A stretch of DNA of 64,000 nt from Bimastos eiseni. Taxonomy: Eukaryota; Annelida; Clitellata; Crassiclitellata; Lumbricidae. Made by a program: the position numbers and the translations under genes. Position 1 is the stretch's first letter. Every line of letters begins with the position of its first letter. Where the stretch lies: assembly GCA_959347315.1 (NCBI GenBank), contig OY365822.1, forward strand, positions 14,522,519 to 14,586,518, read 5' to 3'. This document shows positions 1 through 6,140 of this stretch, in pieces. The notes under the pieces were generated by a model. That model was not told the origin of the DNA and did not search any database. It saw nothing but the letters and a program-made list of their open reading frames with translations.

Positions 1-152
1 AAGAAAACAGATAGACAAAAGAAAGAAAGACCACATAAAGATAAAGGATTAAAACTATATACGAAATTGAATTGAACTGTTACAAATTCTGCATTTGTCC
101 ATTAGTCTATGTAACTACAAATGAATAATTATCGTGTTAAAGATGTACAGAG

Positions 153-230
153 ACGGAGTCACGCGCATGTTTGAGGATGTTGGATAATTGATTAGAGATA
201 CGGGTATAATCTTTAAGGTCGTGACTCCGT
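153..230. repeat. 11-bp perfect inverted repeat
   Basis: ACGGAGTCACG (153-163) and CGTGACTCCGT (220-230) are exact reverse complements separated by 56 nt. Both arms contain GTCACG or its complement in an otherwise AT-rich stretch. The repeat is unchanged in all nine units. No flanking direct repeat was seen, so a transposon end is not supported. Confidence 0.6.
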
Positions 231-888
231 TAGAAATGAAATGAACTGAACTGAAATAAAATAAAATAAATAAATCGATGCAGATTATACGGGGCTCACT
301 TGGGTGCATCGTTGTTCTGTTCATGTCTTGCAATCACTTTATGAGTATTATATATTGTCACCTAGATGGGCTTACATAGGCATTATGACAGAATATTGTG
401 TTTTTAATAATGCAATTAATTATGTCAAAGTGCTTGTCTATTTTACTCAAAAGCATTGTTTCCAGACCTAACAAATAACGTTTTAACATTTAGCTGTCAC
501 ATTTGATAGAGATGTACGATTCTTATATATAAATATATATCTCTATATTTTTATTTATATAATATGCAATATGCAATATACATTATTGGTAAATAAAACT
601 GACTCAAATTGTTACTATGTCTGCCAAATGAACAATGTAAATTCATCTGCTGATTGTTACATGTATATAGTTTAAAGTGAAAGTGTTGTGCTGTTTTGTA
701 ACAGTGCAAATGTACATTGTGTCATATGACGTCAGCAATCGATGTTGTCATGAGATGTCAATAAACTTATGTTTAAACAAACAAAATATATATGTAGACT
801 TAAAATGTAGCTCAATTCAGAAGGTAACTGTGATCCCCGTTCCATGATATTAGTTCGTTGGTCAGTTGCACTTTAGTGATACTGTTTG
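231..888. other. AT-rich spacer, no gene seen
   Basis: This is mostly A/T-rich DNA with TATA-type runs at 520-570 and a direct ATGCAATATGCAATATAC duplication near 563. AATAAA hexamers occur near 591 and 760, but with no convincing upstream gene they are expected by chance. Confidence 0.5.
727..734. promoter_or_regulatory. CRE-type palindrome TGACGTCA
   Basis: A full 8-bp cAMP-response-element palindrome, the consensus for CREB/ATF bZIP factors, is preserved in every unit. The base two positions upstream is polymorphic: ATGACGTCA in U1-U5 and CTGACGTCA in U6-U9. No promoter was found next to it, so function is not shown. Confidence 0.35.
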
Positions 889-984
889 ATGACAAAGACG
901 ACTATCGTTGCCCTCCTCCATTATCCAGGCTATGAACTGGCACTGTTCAACGGCAAGCATCGTCGGGATTTAAGTGTCGTTTAA
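889..984 (+). CDS. Possible 31-codon small ORF, unassigned
   Basis: An ATG-initiated frame of 31 codons, closed by TAA, lies in a locally GC-richer patch. Its product has a middle of mixed hydrophobic residues (IVALLHYPGYELALF) followed by a basic stretch (GKHRR). A second frame is also open across most of the same interval, so the pattern may only reflect base composition. I see no promoter or family match. It recurs in all units at the same offset. Confidence 0.12.
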   Translation: MTKTTIVALLHYPGYELALFNGKHRRDLSVV

Positions 985-1106
985 CCTTTCCTTCCATTTA
1001 AATGCTCCTTTATCTTTTATAACGCTAAATACGGCATTTCTCTTTCTACTCATTAATTTTAGTCATCAATGTGTACATATGAATCTTTGTAAGAGCTAAC
1101 AGCAAC

Positions 1107-1166
1107 AGCGATCGATCGTCCGGTGATCAATCGTCCTGTGATCAACCGTCCAGTGATCACACGTCC
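1107..1166. repeat. 15-bp tandem repeat, four copies
   Basis: CGTCC recurs at 1117, 1132, 1147 and 1162, exactly 15 bp apart, within units resembling GTGATCAATCGTCCT. Each unit contains TGATCA, or CGATCG in the first. It is the same length in every macrosatellite unit, unlike the microsatellites nearby. Confidence 0.8.
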
Positions 1167-1447
1167 TAGAACCCTCGATATCGCCATCCTTCTAGAGCTC
1201 AGAGTTCAGGTCTGACCACGCGACAGAACAGCGGAGGCGTAAGGCAGTTGACTGAAGGACTACTTGCTTACACACAGCAACTGTCTCCGCTTTACAGGCC
1301 AGGCTTCTAACCAATCGACCACCGTCACACACCCACGGTGTGCCAGCCAGTCTAGTTTCTTTTAGGCCTAAACGATTATGTATACCAGTGGCTGGCTGAG
1401 GGCTAAAATCCAACGAAGTAGACATATTTTTAAAAGTTCTGTGTCCC

Positions 1448-1463
1448 TAGCGCCATCTAGCGA
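1448..1463 (-). promoter_or_regulatory. CTCF-like motif (minus strand)
   Basis: Read on the minus strand the site is TCGCTAGATGGCGCTA. From memory, the CTCF core is about CCRCYAGRKGGCRSYR, giving 15 of 16 matches. Identical copies start at 9194, 16937, 24668, 32411, 39962, 47513, 55077 and 62640, so there is one per unit in the same orientation. CTCF is a bilaterian insulator and loop-anchor factor. Binding is an inference, since the motif alone could also be a fragment of an old transposon. Confidence 0.4.
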
Positions 1464-1674
1464 ATTCATCCATCAAACGAGCACACCGTAAATGAATGTG
1501 CAGTGTACACGAGCGTACAATATATGCCTGACCTCATTCACCTATGTACCCTGTTGGTGTACAATTCACTGAGCAGTCAGTAATTCAATGTTCAATGGTG
1601 ATGGGATGATAAAACTGTAATCGAAGTGGCAGTATTAGAGGCAATAATACTAAAATATTTGGCAGGAGGAAGGT
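1464..1674. other. Unique-looking spacer, no gene seen
   Basis: This is single-copy-looking DNA within the unit. It contains informative SNPs at 1489 (CACACC/TG) and 1664 (GGCAG/AGAG) that split U1 plus U6-U9 from U2-U5. Confidence 0.4.
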
Positions 1675-1803
1675 TTTAAGTTAGGCAATGGCAGGCAAGC
1701 AAAAGGTTTGCTTTAAAACAGGGAAACGTAGTTAAGCAAAACTTATATCTTAAGTTAGACAATGGTAGGTAAGCAATAATCACATCTTAACTTAAACAAT
1801 GGA
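1675..1803. repeat. Degenerate ~73-bp direct repeat
   Basis: TTTTAAGTTAGGCAATGGCA (starting 1675) is echoed by CTTAAGTTAGACAATGGTAG (starting 1749), both followed by GCAAGCAA or GTAAGCAA. A third, poorer copy (CTTAACTTAAACAATGGAG) follows near 1785. It looks like an old decayed local duplication. Confidence 0.5.
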
Positions 1804-2080
1804 GTTTAAACAATGGTTATAAATTCCCATTGCAGTATTTCTAGTAAATGATGATTAAATGAAGTTGAGCATCATAAACTGATACATTTTCTGGATTATG
1901 TTATTGCATAGATTCAGTTAAGTGCAAACGGTGCTGCCATCTATCTTTGACATCGATGAACTAAAGACACCTAAACCAAAAGGTACTTTTTTTACAAGTT
2001 TTCGGCTTCTGACATCCTGAGACATTCATTCCTCATTCAATCTCGAGGGCTGCCATGTTGAGTGCAGGACATTTGCTCCG

Positions 2081-2447
2081 CGGACAATTGCCCCATATGT
2101 ATATATGCATGTATGTCTGTATGTACGTATGTATTTATGTACGTATGTATGAATGTATGCATGTATGTATGTATGTATGTTTGTATGTATGTATGTTTGT
2201 ATGTATGTTTGTATATATGTATGTCTGTATGTACGTATGTATTTATGTATATATGTATGAATGTATGTATGTATGTATGTATGTATGTCGGTATGTACGT
2301 ATGTATTTATGTATATATGTATGAATGTATGTATGTATTTATGCATTATTTATGTATGTATGTATGTACGCATATATAATTTATGGTCTAACCGAGGGGG
2401 GCAATTGTCCTAGTTGGGAATGGCAATTCTCCAGGGGCAATTGTCCG
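2081..2447. repeat. GGGGCAATTGTCCG inverted-repeat cassette around a microsatellite
   Basis: CGGACAATTGCCCC (2081-2094) is the exact reverse complement of GGGGCAATTGTCCG (2434-2447). Between them are the ATGT microsatellite and a further direct copy GGGGGGCAATTGTCC (2396-2410), plus a degenerate one (GGCAATTCTCC, 2423-2433). The outer flanks also share CATGTT/AACATG-type sequence. The structure suggests a small nonautonomous element, or the remnant of one, into which the microsatellite expanded. It is present in all nine units; no target-site duplication was identified. Confidence 0.55.
2095..2376. repeat. ATGT microsatellite block, U1 (282 bp)
   Basis: This is an imperfect (ATGT)n tract with interspersed TTTG, CTGT, ACGT and ATAT variants. 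Because a tetranucleotide shifts frame harmlessly, it produces long Tyr/Met/Val/Cys and His/Thr/Ile pseudo-reading frames on both strands, which are not genes. U1 has one ATGT more than every other unit. Confidence 0.95.
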
Positions 2448-2960
2448 TTCCCGCCATGTTACAGTGTCTACAATTGGCTATTAACACTCTGAGGACGAAT
2501 TGCATCCGTTTCCCAGTCACTGTTAGTGCACGCCTGTCGCTAAAGCACTAAAGCACTAAAGACGCCATATTATATTATGTATCAAGTGAGTAAGTAAGTA
2601 AATAAGTAGGTCAGAATGTTGTCTAATCTAAAGAAATCTAATTAGCACTGTTCAACAATATATATGCAAAAGATGCGATGCTGTTTTTTTATTACAAATG
2701 TAATGTATTTGAATCAAACAAATAATGTTAGAACACGTTTCGGTAGATAAGAATCGTCATGGAGTCATTTTATCAGAATGGAACATGCTGTAGGTTGGAC
2801 TAGAATCTAGATAAGAATCAATTAAGTATAATAAGAACAGATTATAATATATTACAATAGATATGATTGTACAAGAATATATGTTATATATATACAATAT
2901 GAAAGTTAATTGTTTTAGACTAGACTATGTTTGGATGAGAGAAGGTTGGAATTTATTAGA
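2448..2960. other. AT-rich spacer with short repeats
   Basis: It contains a CTAAAGCA direct repeat near 2540, AAGTAAGTAAAT near 2593, and a TATATAT-rich hairpin-prone stretch near 2875-2900. No gene, tRNA or snRNA was recognised. Confidence 0.4.
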
Positions 2961-2988
2961 ACACACACACACACATATATATATATAC
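2961..2988. repeat. (AC)n(AT)n compound microsatellite
   Basis: U1, U2 and U4 have (AC)7(AT)6 (U2 at 10703, U4 at 26177). U3 has (AC)6(AT)7 at 18446. U5, U6 and U8 have (AC)6(AT)9 (33920, 41471, 56586). U7 has (AC)6(AT)10 at 49022. The AC to AT change at the boundary plus AT expansion makes it a good haplotype marker. Confidence 0.9.
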
Positions 2989-3193
2989 AATTTAGTAGAG
3001 TTGATTAGATTAGTTTTTAATTTATGTAGTGCTACATAGGCTGCATAAATAATTAAGTAAATGAATCGATGAATATTTTATTGTTAGTTACGAACCAAAT
3101 GCGTTTGTTATCACACGTGAGTCGTGACTGTTCCATAAAAGTTTCAATTTAAGTGAGAAAACAAACACTGGGTTATTTGTTTTGCATCTGCAG

Positions 3194-3355
3194 GTCCACA
3201 TTCCTGCTTTTCTCGCAAGGTCAAGGGATCGTGCTAACTCAATCGCCAGGTGGCAAGCATATCGGTCGGTCTCTTACAACCTGTCCGTTCCCGCGGAACG
3301 ACCAGTGATTGAAAATACGACAGCCGTCAATCATCGGAGACGTTCTCGCTCTTGA
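3194..3355 (+). CDS. Possible terminal exon-like open frame A
   Basis: The frame from 3194 runs 53 codons to TGA (3353-3355) and begins right after a classic 3' splice-site-like sequence, a T-rich tract ending TTTTGCATCTGCAG. The frame is open from 3128 but has no in-frame ATG. The predicted peptide is Arg-rich (ends HRRRRSRS) with no recognisable domain. An AATAAA hexamer lies at 3493-3498, about 140 nt past the stop. The interval looks identical in the eight complete units. Against it, open frames this long are expected by chance here, and no partner exon with a good donor was found. Confidence 0.17.
   Translation, partial: VHIPAFLARSRDRANSIARWQAYRSVSYNLSVPAERPVIENTTAVNHRRRSRS
3243..3255 (+). 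promoter_or_regulatory. Second CTCF-core-like motif (plus strand)
   Basis: TCGCCAGGTGGCA matches 12 of 13 positions of the core CCRCYAGRKGGCR, but the downstream positions (AGC) do not fit. Copies start at 10985, 18728, 26459, 34206, 41757, 49310 and 56872. It overlaps open frame A, so its conservation may have another cause. It points away from the minus-strand site at 1448. Confidence 0.22.
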
Positions 3356-3382
3356 TCAATGAGGGTCGACTGACGGATTCTA

Positions 3383-3508
3383 AGAATGAATGAATGAATG
3401 AATGAATGGGTGAGTGAGTGAATAAGTAAGTGAATGGTTGAATGAATGAGGGAATGATTGAGTGAATTTCACAATCAATGAACGAATGATTAAATAAATT
3501 AGTAGCTC
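3383..3508. repeat. Degenerate GAAT/GAGT tetranucleotide tract
   Basis: (GAAT)5 is followed by GAGT, AAGT and GATT variants. The minus strand reads as a Ser/Phe/Ile/His-rich pseudo-ORF, which is not a gene. Equivalent tracts lie at 11125, 18868, 26599, 34346, 41897, 49450 and 57012. One SNP (GTGAATTTC versus GTGAGTTTC) separates U1, U2, U4 and U6 from U3, U5, U7 and U8. Confidence 0.85.
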
Positions 3509-3914
3509 CCAGAGTTTGAGTGATTGTGCATGTTTTCTCAGCGGTCAAATCAAACCAAATTACAGCAGTGAAGTCAGAGCTTTATGACTTGATGTCTACG
3601 TCAGTGAATTGCTTATTTTGCTTCTAACTCTAATTTCACAAACTACTTAAGTGAACAAGAGCTTTGGAGCTCTAAGAAAGGAGTTAAATGAATAATAACT
3701 TTCACGTTGAATCTCGGAACATGGTGTCACAAAGGGAGATGCCATGTAGCTATAGAGATAAATACATTATCATTGTTGTGATTATAATTGTTATATTCAT
3801 TACTATTATATTATTTTTGCTCCGATGTATAGCCTACATGATCTCTCACTGACTATGACGTAACTACGAATAAAGAAATGCAGTCTTCTCGTCGGTTTCA
3901 CACGTGGCGAAATG
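3509..3914. other. Spacer without recognised gene
   Basis: It holds a small GAGCT hairpin (AGAGCTTTGGAGCTCT near 3658) and AT-rich DNA. A T-run length variant near 3813 (ATTATTTTTG in U1 and U7, ATGTTTTTTTG in the others) is a useful marker. Confidence 0.4.
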
Positions 3915-4010
3915 TTAATAATATTATTATTATTTTTAATATAATAATAATGATAATAATATATTTTTATTATCAATAGCAATAACAATAATAATAATTA
4001 TTATTATAAT
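3915..4010. repeat. Imperfect (ATT)n/(AAT)n tract
   Basis: This is a self-complementary trinucleotide tract with ATT and AAT stretches in both orientations, able to fold on itself. Tyr-, Asn- and Ile-rich reading frames across it are artefacts of the repeat. Confidence 0.85.
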
Positions 4011-4126
4011 TGTTCATGCTTCTATTGTTGTCTGTTTTACTAACATTAGTATTATTGATGTATTCCACAAACTATAATTAATTGACAAGCATATGTTTGC
4101 ATACTAATCCTAGCTGCATTAGCTTT

Positions 4127-4150
4127 CTTGACTCAAGTTGCTGAGTCAAG
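4127..4150. promoter_or_regulatory. 9-bp hairpin made of two AP-1 sites
   Basis: CTTGACTCA (4127-4135) and TGAGTCAAG (4142-4150) form a perfect inverted repeat with a 6-nt loop. Each arm contains TGACTCA/TGAGTCA, the AP-1 (Jun/Fos) consensus. It is unchanged in all eight units that cover it. No nearby promoter ties it to a gene. Confidence 0.4.
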
Positions 4151-4257
4151 GTTCTAACTGTAAGCTTACGTCTCCAAAACATGCTTTGCAAAACATTCCT
4201 TATAAGCTTATACTTAAAAGGCTAAAAAATAAATATTAATAAAAATTTGAACTCTAA

Positions 4258-4464
4258 CTATTTTGTGCGTCGTATATTAAAAAGTTCTTTCCGTTCAACT
4301 ACGGTACAGACGGATCTCTAGATAGTCAGAATCGTCTTTCGAGGCAGCGGATTCGAAGACGTAAAGTTTATGAAAATATCGAACTCGAGAGTGACTACAC
4401 TGAACCGAAATTAAAGAACTGGTCCTATATTACGGTCTTCGACAAATGTGCCTCAGAAATATAG
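4258..4464 (+). CDS. Possible terminal exon-like open frame B, U1
   Basis: An open frame of 68 codons ends with TAG (4462-4464) and has no in-frame ATG. A plausible 3' splice site (TTCTTTCCGTTCAACTACGGTACAG, shown here only as a T/C-rich run ending CAG at 4309) would leave about 51 codons. The peptide has a basic block (RQRIRRRK) followed by an acidic, tyrosine-containing stretch with YENI, DYTEP and SYITV. YENI fits the pYxN pattern bound by Grb2-type SH2 domains, so a receptor tail is one speculative reading. No membrane segment is seen. Several chance frames this long are expected per unit. Confidence 0.17.
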   Translation, partial: LFCASYIKKFFPFNYGTDGSLDSQNRLSRQRIRRRKVYENIELESDYTEPKLKNWSYITVFDKCASEI

Positions 4465-4471
4465 GAACTAC

Positions 4472-4489
4472 CTAACGTAACTACGTTAG
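4472..4489. repeat. 18-bp near-palindrome
   Basis: CTAACGTA and TACGTTAG are exact complements separated by two bases. The palindrome sits 8 nt after the stop of open frame B in every complete unit. It is too short and AT-rich for a terminator; it could be a dimeric protein site. Confidence 0.4.
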
Positions 4490-4522
4490 TGAAACCCAAT
4501 ATCCACAGGAAGGAATAAGTCT

Positions 4523-4740
4523 ATTGATTGATCGATTGACTGATTGTTCCATCGACTGATTAATGGATCGATCGGTCGATTTATGGATTGATCGACCGAG
4601 TGATTGATTGAGTGATTGACTGAGTGATTGATTGATTGAGTATTGACCGAGTGATTAATTAAGTTATTGATCGACTGATTGATTGAGTTATTGACCTATG
4701 TATTAATCGATTGATTAGTTGAATGATCGATTGATTGATG
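4523..4740. repeat. Degenerate GATT/GATC tetranucleotide tract
   Basis: This is an imperfect (GATT)n tract with GATC, GACT and GAGT variants. It is full length in U1, U2 (12266), U4 (27740), U7 (50590) and U8 (58153), and 12 bp shorter in U3 (20009), U5 (35487) and U6 (43038). An internal SNP (GTGATTA/GATTAAG) has A in U1, U2, U4 and U8. Confidence 0.85.
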
Positions 4741-5114
4741 CACTCGTTTAGTGAGTTGCTCGCCATGACGTTTGTATTCTACCGCTGACCAACTGACCCT
4801 CCACAATATAAAAATAATTCAGAGACGATGGGCAAAGTTCGATGCAAATCACAGAAGCACAGGAAAAGGCGATTGCATGGAAGGTGCAAATGCTAGCTTT
4901 GCATTAGCATGTCATTGCTACTCGTTCTGCTACTACATTGTACGTGTCTCCTCATGCTAAGACCGAGCAGCTGTATGCCCGCAACGCATTGCTGAGCGAG
5001 ATATTTAAGCGCTTCGTTTAGCCTATTACGCGTCTCCCACATGTTAACTCTAAACTTCTTAGCAACAACAATCTTAAACCCACGCGCATGCGTTTCATTG
5101 TAAACCCCAATAGA

Positions 5115-5126
5115 CCTACATGTAGG
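5115..5126. repeat. 12-bp palindrome CCTACATGTAGG
   Basis: This perfect palindrome lies 17 bp upstream of the MITE left end and is present in all units. Confidence 0.4.
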
Positions 5127-5142
5127 CCTTTATACACACATA

Positions 5143-5410
5143 CACAGTGGCGGAAATATAGTATATAGTTAGTGCAGCACCTTGCGAAAATCTAAAAATC
5201 TGTTCAATACACAATTATTTGTATCAATATCTGTCAAATCATTTTGTAATTAAGAATTGGATCAATCATTTACATATTTTCAGCAGTGTCTATCAGTCGT
5301 TACATGGACGAAATAATTCGTTGTTTCTACTCATTACGTCTTAGTAATTTGCTGTACCGCTTCTAGCTTTGATCACACGGTGATGCAGTAATTATTTCCA
5401 CCACTTTATG
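5143..5410. mobile_element. Tc1/mariner-type MITE, U1 (268 bp)
   Basis: The left end reads CACAGTGGCGGAAATA. The right end, read inward on the minus strand, is CATAAAGTGGTGGAAATAAT. After a ~10-bp insertion in the left arm, the two ends continue to match (TTAGTGCAGCACC versus TTACTGCATCACC). The element is bounded by TA at 5141-5142 and 5411-5412, as expected for Tc1/mariner TA target duplication, and GTGGYGGAAATA is typical of that superfamily's ends. At 268 bp with no transposase it is nonautonomous. The inverted repeats have drifted, so it is old and was in place before the array amplified. Confidence 0.7.
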
Positions 5411-5543
5411 TACAGCTACGTATTACGTATGTACGCTGTAGAGCCATGTACATATGCATGTATAGGGATATGCATTCATATGCATTACCATTCCACCGTG
5501 TGCTATGCCAACCTTAAGACTGTCCTATTTGGCCAAGGCTGGG

Positions 5544-5559
5544 TCGGGAGCGCTCCCGA
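5544..5559. repeat. 16-bp GC-rich palindrome TCGGGAGCGCTCCCGA
   Basis: This perfect palindrome is 75% G+C in a roughly 37% G+C unit. It lies between the MITE and the foldback and is kept in all eight units, including the short-form ones. Confidence 0.55.
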
Positions 5560-5628
5560 GTAGATGCTATTGAAAGGGCGCAATATGAATCCTCCTAAGA
5601 AATAAATTAAATAAATATGGAAGGTGCG

Positions 5629-5638
5629 GGTTCGACTC
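5629..5638 (+). promoter_or_regulatory. tRNA B-box-like sequence (U1-U4 only)
   Basis: GGTTCGACTC matches the Pol III internal B box (GGTTCGANTCC). The flanking 5-nt stems GCGGG and CTCGT can pair around a 7-nt TTCGACT loop with two G-U pairs, like a tRNA T arm. A possible A box (TGGCCAAGGCTGG, 5530-5542) lies about 95 bp upstream, rather far. This suggests a tRNA-derived SINE remnant and not a working tRNA gene. It is lost in U5-U8 with the 184-bp deletion. Confidence 0.35.
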
Positions 5639-5662
5639 TCGTCCGGAGAGTCACCGTGTAGG

Positions 5663-5905
5663 GACCTTGAGAAAGTCCTTCGCACACAATTGCTCTGCAG
5701 TACAACTGCAATTGCGCCGTCGAGGCGTGTGTGCACTTCTGAACTAAGTGTAAGACAGACTATATCAAATTACAGCTGTACTGTATGCATGTGTGTATTG
5801 CATTGTATTTTCCAATTTATATAGCTCCGTTCACAACAGTGCACAATCATTCAATAGTGCAGTTGTAATGCAGAGCAATTGTGTGCGAAGGACTTTCTCA
5901 AGGTC
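5663..5905. repeat. Foldback element with 48-bp arms, U1
   Basis: The arm 5663-5710 is complementary to 5858-5905 at 47 of 48 positions, with a 147-nt spacer. Outer ends are GACCTTGAG and CTCAAGGTC. No target-site duplication is visible beside the arms and no coding capacity lies between them. A transcript through it would form a long hairpin. It could be a MITE or an inverted duplication. The near-perfect arms imply a recent origin or ongoing correction between arms. Confidence 0.8.
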
Positions 5906-6067
5906 ATTCATTGATGGCCGCATGTCTGGACCTGCTTCCAGGGCCTAGGCCACAGGATAGCCCGTTATGATCGGTTCTGTCCACCAAAGCTCGACAATGA
6001 CATGTGTGTGGCCAGCATAAAGGGTCGCCTAGCCTAGGCCCATCGCAACCCTAATCGTATCATGACT

Positions 6068-6140
6068 GATTATTTTTATTATCATCATTAATATTGTTGT
6101 TATTATTATATTATTATTTATTATTATTTTATTATTAGTC
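6068..6140. repeat. Imperfect (ATT)n tract
   Basis: This ATT-rich low-complexity stretch is followed by CTTCTTCTTCTT. It is the same in all full units. Confidence 0.8.

Noticed and set aside
115..333. 72-codon minus-strand frame repeated in all nine units
   Set aside because: It is low-complexity and AT-rich (Phe/Ile/Ser), without domain or regulatory context; conservation only reflects the recent origin of the array.
1192..1425. 77-codon minus-strand frame, fairly protein-like
   Set aside because: No domain, promoter or splice signal. Allelic differences include a coding change (Ser2/Tyr2). A frame of this length is expected by chance in a unit of this size and composition.
1933..1944. Third CTCF-like sequence GCTGCCATCTAT
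   Set aside because: It differs at two core positions from the site at 1448 and lacks the flanking match.
2026..2379. Long overlapping frames on both strands rich in Tyr/Met/Val/Cys or His/Thr/Ile
   Set aside because: They are translations of the ATGT microsatellite. A tetranucleotide without stops opens all frames; the same applies to the copies in the other units.
3327..3548. 73-codon minus-strand frame (Ser/Phe/Ile/His rich)
   Set aside because: It lies across the GAAT/GAGT tetranucleotide tract and reflects the repeat.
3806..3988. Minus-strand frame with runs of Tyr, Asn and Ile
   Set aside because: It spans the ATT/AAT tract and its length depends on small T-run indels between units.
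4772..4960. 62-codon plus-strand frame with Cys/Tyr-rich end
   Set aside because: It starts at TTG, not ATG, has no splice-acceptor signal that I trust, and copies differ by amino-acid changes (Ala/Thr and Phe/Leu).
5503..5736. Minus-strand frame of 77 codons in U1-U4
   Set aside because: It crosses the foldback arm and the 184-bp segment and is destroyed in U5-U8, so it is not a conserved gene.
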